A stretch of DNA of 64,000 nt from Acidobacteriota bacterium (GCA_016715115.1 JADKBM010000013.1:248001-312000), one strand, 5' to 3'. Positions 1 through 8,281 are shown, numbered from the stretch's first letter. Notes: a model not told the origin generated them from the sequence alone. Numbers and translations: made by a program.

Positions 1-618
1 TAATCTCTCGCAACGCGATCGACGGTTTCGCGCCACAGACGCGATGTCTCAAGAACGTTCGCCTTGTCCACCGACGTCACTTTCTTCTTTCGGAGACGCG
101 CCGATTCAAAGGCGACGCGCGCAACTCGCTCAACTTCTGCGACCGAGTATCGCATCGTATTGTAAGCCTCCGTCGCGCCGATCGCCCGCGGCTGTCCGAA
201 GTAGAGTCCGCCGAGAAGCTCGCGGACGATCAGGAGGTCGGTCCCCTCAAATATCTCACGGCGGAGCGGCGACGAATCGATCAGCGCCGGGAACGCCTTT
301 GCCGGACGCAGGTTCGCAAATCCGCCGAGAACCTGGCGCAACTGCAGGAGTCCGATCTCCGGACGCTCTTCGGGCAACAGTTGATCAAATTCGGGCGCGC
401 CGACGGCGCCGAGCAAGACGGCGTCGGCCGCCGCGCAGCTTGCACGCGTCGCCTCCGGGAGCGGCATTCCGGCCTCGCGAATTGCCGCGCCGCCGATAAG
501 ATGTTCTTCGGTTTCGACGTTCAAGCCGCAAACGCCGGCAACTGCGCGCAACACTTTAACTGCCTCGCGCGTGACCTCAATGCCAATTCCGTCGCCTGGT
601 AAAACAGTGATTTTCATT
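1..618 (-). CDS. leuB: 3-isopropylmalate dehydrogenase, C-terminus beyond window
   Basis: Oxidises 3-isopropylmalate to 2-ketoisocaproate (after decarboxylation) with NAD+ in leucine biosynthesis, in the cytoplasm. The minus-strand frame opens at an ATG at 618 and stays open to base 1, giving about 206 residues of a family usually near 350-360. The N-terminus MKITVLPGDGIGIEVTREAV is the family's nucleotide-site start. The segments LLGAVGAPEFD, LLQLRQVLGGFANLRPAK, LLIVRELLGGLYFGQPR and the VTSVDKANVLETSRLWRE block match LeuB and carry the substrate-binding Arg residues and the catalytic Tyr/Lys regions. It lies just downstream of leuA on the same strand, so the two probably form one leu operon. 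The gene is incomplete only because the window ends. Isocitrate or tartrate dehydrogenase relatives are less likely given leuA next door. Confidence 0.95.
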
Positions 619-706
619 TTGGATTTCGGATTTTGGATTTTCGGATCACCGGGATCGATCGGTTCGCAGCTCACGATCAATCCAAAATCCAAAATCCAAA
701 ATCGAT
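618..706. repeat. Mirror-image GGATTTT / AAAATCC repeat between leuA and leuB
   Basis: Positions about 618-646 carry tandem GGATTTT-type words and positions about 677-704 carry their reverse complement (AAAATCC words), with roughly 30 nt between them. A transcript would fold into a long hairpin. The leuA stop codon at 707-709 abuts the right arm and the leuB ATG abuts the left arm, so the repeat fills the whole intergenic space. Similar arrays with the same vocabulary lie at about 29631-29829 and 47108-47200. Confidence 0.8.
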
Positions 707-1879
707 CTACGCCGCCATTGCCGTCGGGTATTGATTCGGCAAAAGCGCCAGCAGGTCCTGATCGTAAATGTTCTTTTTCTTGTCGGCCAGCGCCGTGAAT
801 TTCTGATAGACCTCGCCGATTTCCTCGTGATCGAGTTCGTAGCCGAGGTCATTGAAGCGCGCGGCAAGCGCGTGTCGTCCCGAGTGTTTTCCGAGAACGA
901 TGTCGTTATGCGGCACGCCGACCGATTCCGGCGTCATAATTTCATAACACAGAGGATTGCTCAAAACGCCGTGCTGATGAATTCCGGCCTCGTGCGCGAA
1001 GGCGTTGCGGCCGACGATCGCTTTGTTCGGTTGAACTCCGAAACTGATGATCGAAGACAGAAGCTGACTCGTCGGGTAGAGCTGCGAAGTCTCGATTCCC
1101 ATAAAGAACGGCATCCGATCGGCACGCACGACGCACGCCATCACGATCTCTTCGAGCGAGGCGTTTCCGGCGCGTTCGCCGATGCCGTTGACGGTGCATT
1201 CGACCTGGCGCGCTCCGGCAACGACCGCCGACAGACTGTTGGCGACAGCGAGTCCGAGATCGTTATGGCAGTGAACGCTGATGATGACGTCGCGTTCGCC
1301 GACGACCTCTTCTTTCACCTTTCGGATCAACGTCGCATACTCGTTCGGCATCGTGTAACCGACCGTGTCGGGTACGTTCAACACTCGCGCGCCCTCATCA
1401 ACCGCCGCGCGGAATACTTCGCAGACGAAATCCGGATCGCTGCGCGTCGCGTCCTCGGCCGAGAACTCGACGTCGTCGACGTATCCGCGCGCCATCCGGA
1501 CGGCGTTGCGCGTCATTTCCAAAACTTCCGCCCGGGTCTTCTTGAGTTTGTATTCGAGATGAATGTCGGATGTCGCGACAAATGTGTGGATGCGTGGCCG
1601 TCGGGCCTTCTCGAGCGCCTGCGCGGCGCGGACGATGTCGATCTCCGTCGTCCGGCAAAGAGCCGCGACGCGGGCATCGCGGCATTCTTCCGAGATCGCC
1701 CGGACAGATTGATAATCGCCCTCCGAGGCGATCGGAAAACCGGCCTCGATGATGTCGACGCCGAGAAATTCAAGCTGGCGCGCCATTCGGATCTTTTCGT
1801 TCAGGTTCATCGAACAACCCGGCGACTGTTCGCCGTCACGAAGAGTTGTGTCAAAAATATCGATTTTCTCAGGGTTCAT
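707..1879 (-). CDS. leuA: 2-isopropylmalate synthase, short form without the C-terminal regulatory domain
   Basis: Condenses acetyl-CoA with 2-ketoisovalerate to 2-isopropylmalate, the first committed step of leucine synthesis. The ATG at 1879 was chosen over an upstream in-frame start because it begins MNPEKIDIFDTTLRDGEQSP, the canonical LeuA N-terminus, and follows GGAG in GGATTGGAGCAAAG. Visible motifs: FDTTLRDGEQSPG (metal-binding Asp), HCHNDLGLAVANS (metal-binding His pair), VNGIGERAGNASLEEI and GRNAFAHEAGIHQHGVL. The protein is 390 residues and stops right after the accessory subdomain (NIYDQDLLALL). LeuA enzymes are usually about 500-520 residues, with a C-terminal leucine-binding dimer domain that is absent here. 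NifV/homocitrate synthases also lack it, but the sequence and the leuB neighbour favour LeuA. Feedback inhibition by leucine is therefore probably lost or differently wired. Confidence 0.93.
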   Translation of the reverse strand: MNPEKIDIFDTTLRDGEQSPGCSMNLNEKIRMARQLEFLGVDIIEAGFPIASEGDYQSVRAISEECRDARVAALCRTTEIDIVRAAQALEKARRPRIHTFVATSDIHLEYKLKKTRAEVLEMTRNAVRMARGYVDDVEFSAEDATRSDPDFVCEVFRAAVDEGARVLNVPDTVGYTMPNEYATLIRKVKEEVVGERDVIISVHCHNDLGLAVANSLSAVVAGARQVECTVNGIGERAGNASLEEIVMACVVRADRMPFFMGIETSQLYPTSQLLSSIISFGVQPNKAIVGRNAFAHEAGIHQHGVLSNPLCYEIMTPESVGVPHNDIVLGKHSGRHALAARFNDLGYELDHEEIGEVYQKFTALADKKKNIYDQDLLALLPNQYPTAMAA

Positions 1880-1926
1880 CTTTGCTCCAATCCAATGTTT
1901 TTCGGTTCCAAACGACTTGAAGCAAG

Positions 1927-1956
1927 ATGCTAACGAACTCGGCGGCCAAAAGTCAA
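1927..1956 (-). promoter_or_regulatory. Predicted sigma-70-type promoter of leuA-leuB
   Basis: On the minus strand TTGACT (1951-1956) is followed by an 18-nt spacer and TAGCAT (1927-1932), matching the -35 and -10 consensus at 5/6 and 4/6. Transcription would start near 1920, about 40 nt before the leuA ATG. The leader is too short for a T-box and I see no leader peptide. Confidence 0.55.
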
Positions 1957-2092
1957 GCTTATTAAAGTCATTTATACATAACAAAAAGTGATACGATAAG
2001 ATGCGCTGATCAACTTTTATTCTCGGCGAATACCAAACCCAGATTACTCATTGGGAAGTTCGTCCGCGAAAGACGGCGCGTCCGCCGCAACG

Positions 2093-2230
2093 ATGACGAT
2101 CGAAAACGCTCCCGGCGAGGCCAAGAAGGAATTTGATGCGGGCAATTCGGTCGTCGTCGAGACGCGCGGCGGTAACAGTAAGCAAAAGTTGCCGGAAGCA
2201 CCGTCAAGTCCGGAAGGAGAAATTTTATGA
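2093..2230 (+). CDS. Possible 45-residue ORF translationally coupled to the next gene
   Basis: An ATG frame encodes MTIENAPGEAKKEFDAGNSV and ends EAPSSPEGEIL at a TGA that overlaps the next ATG by four bases (ATGA), as in translationally coupled pairs. The frame is open further upstream to a stop at 1997 without a better ATG; a TTG at 2051 is possible. No ribosome binding site is obvious before 2093. The residue pattern is polar and disordered. It could be a genuine small protein, the tail of a decayed gene, or chance. I recognise no family. Confidence 0.3.
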   Translation: MTIENAPGEAKKEFDAGNSVVVETRGGNSKQKLPEAPSSPEGEIL

Positions 2231-2670
2231 TCGGATTCGAATTAAGTGCACGAGGAAGCAACGGTTTCAAATTCAACAGCAGTGCCTGGACGGAAGGCGA
2301 CATCTGGATCGCCAATGCACTCAAGGCCGTACCGAAAAGTCCATTGAAGCAGGCGCAGGGCGCCATCGTCGACGGCATCGAGTCTCAGTTCAAAAAGCTC
2401 GGCCAGAATATGTTCTGGAACTACGTCGTCAATTTCGGAATGGATCTGCACCTGACCGTCAAAGGCGATTTCAACTTCATGTACCAGTTCAAGGCGAGCA
2501 AGTCTTCTGACCAGATTGCTCGTGAACTGCTGAAATTGATCAGCGAACAGGACGAGGATATGGGCGATCAAGTGACGATCCATTTCGCCAACTGCTTCAA
2601 GAACTTCCAACTGCACGTCGTCACGGGAGACACAAGCAACCTGAAACTTGTTATCGACATCGACTTGTAA
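2227..2670 (+). CDS. Hypothetical protein, 147 residues
   Basis: I do not recognise this family. The start is well supported: GGAAGGAG sits at a normal distance before the ATG. There is no signal peptide and no transmembrane segment, so it is likely cytoplasmic. The N-terminal half (FKFNSSAWTEGDIWIANALK) resembles an alpha/beta fold with a following helix (QAQGAIVDGIESQFKKLGQN). The C-terminal half alternates strands (DLHLTVKGDFNFMYQFKAS, LKLVIDIDL) with a helix (IARELLKLISEQDEDM). It may be coupled to the tiny ORF before it. It lies between the divergently oriented leu operon and a LysR gene, and nothing in the context fixes its role. Confidence 0.75.
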   Translation: MIGFELSARGSNGFKFNSSAWTEGDIWIANALKAVPKSPLKQAQGAIVDGIESQFKKLGQNMFWNYVVNFGMDLHLTVKGDFNFMYQFKASKSSDQIARELLKLISEQDEDMGDQVTIHFANCFKNFQLHVVTGDTSNLKLVIDIDL

Positions 2671-3177
2671 TGGCTCGGCCCAACGCCTGAACCCGACTCG
2701 CTCGACCGGCCCGGTTCAAATCCGCGACGTCAGCGGGCCGAATACGACGTTTACGCGATCGTCGGGCAGCGTCCTTCACCTGGGAGACCAAACAGGTCGC
2801 CCTGACCGCCGCCCAACGCGCTGATCCTAAGAACCAAATGATTGATGCAGGCCGACTGTCGTCGGTCGGCATATACTTCGGCTTCGAAAAACCGGTCAAC
2901 GGAAATCCGCGGGAGTGATCACAGACCCCGGAAAGTGGGGCTGCTTCGATGTCCGGGAACCGCATCGTTCCGACGTCCGGATTTTTCCCGCAAAACACGC
3001 GGAAGACGCTAAAAGCAGGATTGAGGTCCATTCTAAGTGTCTTTGGCGTGATGCGGGAAAGAAGTCTCTATTGCATAATCCCGGATAAAAGATTTGATTA
3101 TGTCGGACGCATTTTGATAAATTTGAGCAACAACAGCAAAGACAGATAACTAGCCCGGCATCGGACGCGAAGCGCCT
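2671..3177. other. 507-bp intergenic stretch with possible decayed coding remnant
   Basis: No intact gene is seen. Between about 2700 and 2918 two plus-strand segments in different frames read like protein: PVQIRDVSGPNTTFTRSSGS, then after a one-base shift VALTAAQRADPKNQMIDAGR ending GFEKPVNGNPRE-stop. This may be the tail of a decayed gene. The last 130 bases before the LysR ATG are AT-richer and presumably hold its promoter, but no convincing -35/-10 pair is visible. Confidence 0.3.
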
Positions 3178-4062
3178 ATGGACATCAATCAGTTGGAGGT
3201 TTTGGTCGCCGTCGCGCAGGAAAAGAGTTTTTCCCGCGCCGCGGAAGTTCTCAATCGAACTCAGCCGGCGGTTAGTCAGGCCATCCGACGGCTCGAGCAG
3301 GAGATCGGAGAAAGACTCTTCGACCGCTCATCCAAGGACGGAACCTTGACCCTCGGCGGCGAGATTCTCCTCGATTACGCGCGCCAGATGCTGAATTTGC
3401 GGCAGACCGCGCAGAACGCGATCAAGGAGATGCGCGATCTGCATCACGGCAAGGTCACGATCAGCGCGAACGAGCATACGGTTTTTTACCTTTTGCCGGT
3501 GATCCGTGAGTTTCGGAAACTATATCCGATGATCAAGATCGAGGTTCAGCGGGGAGTCGCAAGCCGCATTCCGAAAGAGATCACCGCGCGCGAGGTCGAA
3601 CTGGGAGTCGTTTCGTTCAAACCGACCGACAGTTCGATCGTCGCCGTTCCAGTGATGACCGACGAACTCGCGCTGATCGTCGCGCCGGGCCATCCGCTTG
3701 CGCCGCGCACGAGCGTTTCGGTCAAAGAACTCGGCGTCGAGACATTCATCGCGCACAACGCCGTTTCGCCATATCGCCAAAAGGTCATCGAGACGTTCGA
3801 AAAGAACAAGACACGGCTGAACATTTCGGTCGAACTGCCGTCGCTTGAGGCGATCAAGCGACTCGTCGAAACCGGCGCAGGCGTCGCGCTCGTTCCGAAG
3901 CTTTCGGCCCAGAGCGAGTTGGCGAGCGGCCACCTCAAGGCGCTTTCGGTCACCGAAATGAAGCTCGAACGCAAACTCAACATCGTATACCGCCGGAATT
4001 CGGAACTGTCGCACGCGGCGAAGGTCTTTTTGAAACTGGCGAAGGATATGAGTTCGGCCTGA
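3178..4062 (+). CDS. LysR family transcriptional regulator
   Basis: A 294-residue DNA-binding regulator of normal LysR length. Residues 1-60 form the winged helix-turn-helix (MDINQLEVLVAVAQEKSFSR, AEVLNRTQPAVSQAIRRLEQ, LFDRSSKDGTLT). Residues about 90-290 form the two-lobed periplasmic-binding-like effector domain (GKVTISANEHTVFYLLPVI, LIVAPGHPLA, VETGAGVALVPKLSAQSEL). The start is the only ATG that gives a complete HTH; the ribosome binding site is weak. Members usually act as tetramers and often control a divergent neighbour. Here the upstream gene is not divergent, so the target is not evident. The effector cannot be predicted; the sequence recalls the CysB/CbbR branch only loosely. Confidence 0.93.
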   Translation: MDINQLEVLVAVAQEKSFSRAAEVLNRTQPAVSQAIRRLEQEIGERLFDRSSKDGTLTLGGEILLDYARQMLNLRQTAQNAIKEMRDLHHGKVTISANEHTVFYLLPVIREFRKLYPMIKIEVQRGVASRIPKEITAREVELGVVSFKPTDSSIVAVPVMTDELALIVAPGHPLAPRTSVSVKELGVETFIAHNAVSPYRQKVIETFEKNKTRLNISVELPSLEAIKRLVETGAGVALVPKLSAQSELASGHLKALSVTEMKLERKLNIVYRRNSELSHAAKVFLKLAKDMSSA

Positions 4063-4079
4063 AAATCCGTTTGTTCGAT

Positions 4080-4192
4080 TTTGCCGCGAATCGCACAAAT
4101 TGCACGGATGACGAAGATCGGGTCCCTGTTGCGTTCTTGCGAAACTCGCAATGTCTAGACATTTTCGAGTTATTGGCGCGATTCGTGGCAAA
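4080..4192. repeat. Imperfect inverted repeat with cruciform centre, downstream of LysR gene
   Basis: The arms at 4080-4100 and 4172-4192 (TTTGCCGCGAATCGCACAAAT and its near-reverse complement) match at most positions. Inside lie a second inverted pair (AACTCG at 4143-4148, CGAGTT at 4166-4171) and the perfect 12-bp palindrome ATGTCTAGACAT (4151-4162). It occupies the LysR-PilZ gap and may end LysR transcription or be a dispersed repeat copy. Confidence 0.7.
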
Positions 4193-4321
4193 GCTGAACA
4201 AACCGTTCGTCGCACACTGCAATTTATCGCGCTTTCCGTTGAAATACTCTAGAATGTCAGAGAAGTTTGCCTTTTGGCGGATTTGAAGTCAGAATCCCAA
4301 TAACTCTGGAACCAATCTAAT

Positions 4322-4654
4322 ATGAACGAAAAAGACTTTTCAGAAGCCCTTTCACCGTCTGAAAGACGCGGTTCGGACCGTAAGAAGCTGATCGTCGATG
4401 TCAACTTCAACGGCGGCGACGCAACCGGAATCGCGAACACTCGCGATATCGGAATCGGCGGACTTTATATGACGACAAACGCCCGGCTCGACACCGGAAC
4501 GCTGATCTTCTTGCGGATGATCGTCGGCGGCAAGGAACTGGCGATCAGCGGCGTCGTCGTTTATACCGATCCGGGGCACGGGGTCGGCGTCCGTTTCCAC
4601 AATCTGACCGATGAAGCGGCGGGACTCTTGAAGAGCGAACTCGAACTCGAATAG
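4322..4654 (+). CDS. PilZ domain protein
   Basis: A 110-residue single-domain protein. PilZ domains bind cyclic di-GMP through an N-terminal RxxxR and a downstream (D/N)xSxxG. Here ERRGSDRKK supplies RxxxR near residue 16, and TRDIGIGGLYM supplies the second motif with Gly in place of the usual Ser. The rest (TLIFLRMIVGGKELAISGVV, YTDPGHGVGVRFHNLTDEA) fits the PilZ beta-barrel. Binding is plausible but the Ser-to-Gly change could weaken it. It is followed within 50 bp by the carboxylate-amine ligase gene, and the pilus operon begins about 1.3 kb downstream, so a role in surface motility control is possible but only inferred. Confidence 0.88.
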   Translation: MNEKDFSEALSPSERRGSDRKKLIVDVNFNGGDATGIANTRDIGIGGLYMTTNARLDTGTLIFLRMIVGGKELAISGVVVYTDPGHGVGVRFHNLTDEAAGLLKSELELE

Positions 4655-4701
4655 TCCATCATCAATGGCCGGCGCAATCTTGAAACAAATTAGGAGATTC
4701 T

Positions 4702-5823
4702 ATGTTTGATCAGTTTACATTGGGTATTGAAGAAGAATTTCAGATCGTCGATCCCGTGACCCGCGAACTGAAATCCCACGTATCGGAGATCCTCGACGAA
4801 GGCAAACTCCTTTTGGGCGAGAAAGTTAAGCCTGAAATGATCCAGTCGATGATCGAGGTCGGAACGGGCGTTTGCGCGAATATCCAGGAAGCGCGCGAGG
4901 ATATTTCAAAGCTTCGATGCATCATTTCGGCGCTCGCGAAACGAAAAGGACTCGAGATCGTCGCCGCATCGACGCATCCGTTTTCAAAATGGTCCGAACA
5001 GGAGATCTTCGAACACGACCGCTACAAACTGCTCGTCGATGAACTCCAGATGGTCGCGCGCAGTCTGCTGATCTTCGGCGTTCACGTTCACGTCGGCATC
5101 GCGGATCTCGACCGCCGGATCCACATTATGAACGCGGCGCGCTACTTTTTGCCGCACGTTCTGGCGTTGACGACGTCGTCGCCGTTCTGGCTCGGATTCA
5201 ACACCGGACTCAAGTCTTACCGTTCCGAAGTCTTCAAGAAGTTTCCGCGCACGGACATTCCGGATCATTTCGAATCGTTCCAGCAGTACCAGAGCTACCT
5301 CGATCTGCTGGTCAAGATGAACTGCATTCAGGACGGCACCAAGATCTGGTGGGACGTCCGGCCGCATTGCAAGTTCCCGACGCTCGAATTTCGTATCTGC
5401 GACATCCCGACACGGGTCGACGACACAATTGCCGTCGCGGCGCTTTTCCAGGCGATCGTCGCGAAATTGACGGTTCTGATCGACAAGAATCTCGGTTTCC
5501 GGCTTTATCACCGGCGTCTGATCCAGGAGAACAAATGGCGAGCGATCCGCTACGGACTCGACGGCAAACTGCTCGACCTCGGAAAGCAAAAAGAGGTTCC
5601 GGTCAAAGATCTGATTCTCGAACTCCTTGATTTCATTGATGATGTTGTCGACGATCTCGGTTCGCGAAAAGAGATCGAGCACATCCACACTATCCTCGAC
5701 CGCGGAACCTCGGCGGACGAACAATTGAAGGTCTACGAGGAATCCGGCCACGACTTCAACGCCGTCGTCGATATGCTCATCAAGAACACGTTGGAAAACG
5801 TTCCGCAAAAGTGCTTTGACTAG
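4702..5823 (+). CDS. Carboxylate-amine ligase, GCS2/YbdK family
   Basis: A 373-residue protein of the glutamate-cysteine ligase 2 superfamily, which forms an amide between a carboxylate and an amine using ATP; the true substrates of this branch are usually unknown. Visible family blocks: LGIEEEFQIVDPVTREL at residues 7-23, the His-rich LIFGVHVHVGIADLDRRIHI, ALTTSSPFWLGFNTGLKSYR, and CKFPTLEFRICDIPTRVDD, which together build the ATP/Mg site. The start is set by TTAGGAG seven bases before the ATG. It is transcribed with the PilZ gene upstream and stops just before a strong terminator. The partner genes often seen with this family (amidotransferase, ATP-grasp, alpha-E) are absent here. Confidence 0.9.
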   Translation: MFDQFTLGIEEEFQIVDPVTRELKSHVSEILDEGKLLLGEKVKPEMIQSMIEVGTGVCANIQEAREDISKLRCIISALAKRKGLEIVAASTHPFSKWSEQEIFEHDRYKLLVDELQMVARSLLIFGVHVHVGIADLDRRIHIMNAARYFLPHVLALTTSSPFWLGFNTGLKSYRSEVFKKFPRTDIPDHFESFQQYQSYLDLLVKMNCIQDGTKIWWDVRPHCKFPTLEFRICDIPTRVDDTIAVAALFQAIVAKLTVLIDKNLGFRLYHRRLIQENKWRAIRYGLDGKLLDLGKQKEVPVKDLILELLDFIDDVVDDLGSRKEIEHIHTILDRGTSADEQLKVYEESGHDFNAVVDMLIKNTLENVPQKCFD

Positions 5824-5848
5824 TCGATAGGTTGAGCGTTACTGCCCG

Positions 5849-5882
5849 AAGGGGATTTCCTGCGCGGAAATCCCCTTTTTTG
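5849..5882 (+). terminator. Strong rho-independent terminator
   Basis: A perfect 12-bp stem AAGGGGATTTCC (5849-5860) / GGAAATCCCCTT (5866-5877) with a 5-nt loop is followed by a T run to 5881. It ends the transcript of the carboxylate-amine ligase. Confidence 0.96.
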
Positions 5883-5918
5883 CTCTCACGATGAATGTTC
5901 AACAAATATCAACAATTA

Positions 5919-5947
5919 TTGACATAGTTGTACGTCACGTGTTAAAA
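5919..5947 (+). promoter_or_regulatory. Predicted promoter of the minor-pilin operon
   Basis: TTGACA (5919-5924, perfect -35) is followed by a 17-nt spacer and TTAAAA (5942-5947). It lies between the upstream terminator and the first pilin gene. Transcription would start near 5954, leaving a very short leader that begins around the GAGGG ribosome binding site. Confidence 0.6.
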
Positions 5948-5965
5948 GATTAAGAGGGTGAACGT

Positions 5966-6622
5966 GTGATTCATATGTCAAACTCTACAAACCAAAAGGG
6001 ATTCTCTGTTATAGAGTTGATTGTCGTAATGATGGTGATCGCCGTTGCATCGGCGATTGCGATGTACTCATTTAACAACATTACGAAGACGGCGGCTGAT
6101 GACCAGGCCCGCAAGATCATTGATGTTCTCGACGAAGCGCGACAAAAAGCCCTCAATCAGCGTACGACTTTCCGCGTCGAGATCAACAAAACAAAGAATC
6201 GGATCATTCTGATCGATGAAAATTCGATCGCCACGGCAAACGACGATGTAGTCATTAAGAGCGAGCCGTTGTCTTCGAGCGTTGTGATCGGCGCGAAACC
6301 GGACAACGTCACGACGACGCCAACCGCGACATCGCCGATACCGGTGCCGCAATATCTCGCCAGCAATTATGTGCTCAGTTCGGGCGATCAAAAAATAACG
6401 CTCCGTTTCCGGCGGAACGGTCAGGTCGTCGATGCGGGAACCGATGGAATCGGAACAGGGAGCCTGGTTTCGGGTGCTACGATCTATGTTCATTCAAACA
6501 CGCCGTCGGTAACCAGTCCGAATCTTGTGCGCGCCGTTACCGTACTCGGTTCTACAGGCGATACTGCGCTGTTGAAATGCACCTTTGACACCTACGGACG
6601 TTGCGGCTCGTGGGTGAAGTGA
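5966..6622 (+). CDS. Type IV minor pilin, FimT/GspH family
   Basis: A 218-residue prepilin. The N-terminus has a short basic leader followed by the type III signal KGFSVIELIVVMMVIAVASA: prepilin peptidase would cut after Gly, the Phe is methylated, and Glu at +5 is present. The hydrophobic helix is followed by a beta-rich globular domain (NRIILIDENSI, KITLRFRRNGQVVDAGTD), as in GspH/FimT pseudopilins. The start is taken as GTG 5966, eight bases after GAGGG; an ATG at 5975 in the same frame is the alternative. It is the first gene of a four-gene operon and acts in priming or tipping the pilus in the cell envelope. Confidence 0.92.
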   Translation: MIHMSNSTNQKGFSVIELIVVMMVIAVASAIAMYSFNNITKTAADDQARKIIDVLDEARQKALNQRTTFRVEINKTKNRIILIDENSIATANDDVVIKSEPLSSSVVIGAKPDNVTTTPTATSPIPVPQYLASNYVLSSGDQKITLRFRRNGQVVDAGTDGIGTGSLVSGATIYVHSNTPSVTSPNLVRAVTVLGSTGDTALLKCTFDTYGRCGSWVK

Positions 6623-6635
6623 CAAACTCATACTT

Positions 6636-7196
6636 ATGCACAAGCAGAACAAGCAATCAGGATTTTCACTTATCGAGACGATAGTCGCGATGGTTATTTT
6701 GCTGATCGGCGTCCTCGCAACGCTTTCAGCAATGACATTCGGAGTCGTTTCGATGCAGGAGTCTGAGAAGCGCACGTTGTCCAAAGAGACGGTGCGTTCG
6801 ACGATGGAGACGATCTTCTCGATTCGCGATATGTTGGCATTCGACCCCGCGGCAACGGGCACGACATACAACTGGAACGCGCTTCAAATTCAAAGCGGCA
6901 ACAACGGCGGGATCTTCCTCGATGGATGGAAACCCATCCGCGAGAGTCCCGGAGCGGATGGTATTTACGGAACCGCGGATGACTCTTGTGATCCGATCGC
7001 ATCGTGTGTCGTCAATTCGACAACCAACAGCAGTGCGGTGATTCCGGGAGTCGAACGAAAGATCGAGGTAACGGATCTCATCGAAAACGGAGCCATCAGA
7101 AAGAGGATCTTCACGGTTCGCGTCAGATATTTCGTCGGAAAGATCCAGCGTGAGGAAACGCAGTCAACCATCCTTGCGAAACTGCCGGTTAACTAA
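6636..7196 (+). CDS. Type IV pilus minor pilin, PilV-like
   Basis: A 186-residue prepilin with the processing site QSGFSLIETIVAMVILLIGV (Gly/Phe junction, Glu at +5), typical of PilV. PilV proteins help assemble a pilus-tip complex with PilW and PilX. The gene follows the FimT-like gene by 13 bp and precedes the PilW-like gene by 21 bp, so they are co-transcribed. The globular part (EKRTLSKETVRSTMETIFSI, then an Asn/Ser/Thr-rich loop) contains paired Cys residues (SCDPIASC) that may form a disulfide after export. Confidence 0.9.
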   Translation: MHKQNKQSGFSLIETIVAMVILLIGVLATLSAMTFGVVSMQESEKRTLSKETVRSTMETIFSIRDMLAFDPAATGTTYNWNALQIQSGNNGGIFLDGWKPIRESPGADGIYGTADDSCDPIASCVVNSTTNSSAVIPGVERKIEVTDLIENGAIRKRIFTVRVRYFVGKIQREETQSTILAKLPVN

Positions 7197-7217
7197 GATT
7201 TTTGAACCTCGACAATT

Positions 7218-8264
7218 ATGAACATCAATGTCCATCAGAAGTACAAGCCCGATGCTCAGGGATTCACATTGATTGAAATGGTCCTGTCAATGACGGTCTT
7301 CTTGATTGCGATTGCGGCCGTTTACGGAGTTGCCCGGCTTGCTTCTGTTCAGAAGAACACGGTGAACACCCGGATCGATCAAATGCGGAGCGCACGCATC
7401 GCGTTGGAGTATCTCCGCCGTGATGCGATCAACGCCGGACTTGGATACCATCGCACTGGAGGCAATGTTCCCGACAACGTTGGCAACGCGCTCTTCGGGA
7501 TCAAAGCGGACGCAGATACCGAACGCGATTTGATGACCTCGATTATCGGCGGAGACAACATCACCGCGAATACGTTGAACTTCGGTGGAAAAACCGATGT
7601 TGCCGCCTTCATTAGCCGTGACATTGCATTCAACGGCGCTCTGCTGGTCAATTACACCGGAGCTGCAGCCAGCGGCAACAACGTCAACGTTACCACTACC
7701 GCCGGCGGCACAACGAACTGCCGTCCTTACGATCTTTATCTCTTTGAGTCCTCGACCGGAACTACCCAAGTCGTTGGGATTGCGACTTCAATTCCGAACG
7801 CCACGACGATCCAGCTTGGAAACGGCTCGATCGATCCTCTCGGCATCAATCAATCCGCGACCGGCACGGGTCAAGCGCTCAATATGTTGATTTCGACTGC
7901 GGGCGGCGGAACTATAAAGAAAGTGAATTTGATCAGCTACAGCGTCACCGAGGCAGGTGTTTTGGTAAGGAAGACCTACGGAAATCAAACCGGCAAACTG
8001 GCCAATGAACAAATCGAAACGCGTGAGTTGGTTTACAACGTCAGTGATTTTCAGATCAAGTACTTTATGGAAGACGGTACCAGCGGGGACGACCCGTCGG
8101 TCGGCAATTCCGGACGGACGAATCAAATCAAAATGAACAGTGTCGTCCAGATTCAGGTGTCGATCACTATCGCCGCCGACTCGAGCAATGGAGCGCAGTC
8201 TTCCGCGCCGATCGTGATCAAGGAGTTCATAAGTACGAAGAATCTCCGCTACGAAGCAAGCTAA
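7218..8264 (+). CDS. Type IV pilus minor pilin, PilW-like
   Basis: A 348-residue prepilin with a roughly 15-residue leader, the cleavage/methylation motif AQGFTLIEMVLSMTVFLIAI and a conserved post-helix segment RIDQMRSARIALEYLRRDAI followed by NAGLGYHR, which is the PilW signature. The rest is Gly/Thr/Asn-rich beta structure. PilW usually bridges PilV and the tip proteins. The order FimT-PilV-PilW-PilX is the classic minor-pilin order. The mature part is of normal length for the family, and nothing is truncated. Confidence 0.9.
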   Translation: MNINVHQKYKPDAQGFTLIEMVLSMTVFLIAIAAVYGVARLASVQKNTVNTRIDQMRSARIALEYLRRDAINAGLGYHRTGGNVPDNVGNALFGIKADADTERDLMTSIIGGDNITANTLNFGGKTDVAAFISRDIAFNGALLVNYTGAAASGNNVNVTTTAGGTTNCRPYDLYLFESSTGTTQVVGIATSIPNATTIQLGNGSIDPLGINQSATGTGQALNMLISTAGGGTIKKVNLISYSVTEAGVLVRKTYGNQTGKLANEQIETRELVYNVSDFQIKYFMEDGTSGDDPSVGNSGRTNQIKMNSVVQIQVSITIAADSSNGAQSSAPIVIKEFISTKNLRYEAS

Positions 8265-8281
8265 AGTCTTGGAATAACCTT

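Noticed and set aside
731..1933. A 400-codon frame antisense to leuA
   Set aside because: leuA is unambiguous on the other strand; the antisense frame is an Arg/Asp-rich shadow.
1880..2000. T-box or leucine attenuator upstream of leuA
   Set aside because: The leader between the predicted start near 1920 and the ATG is only about 40 nt and has no Leu-rich leader peptide or T-box sequence.
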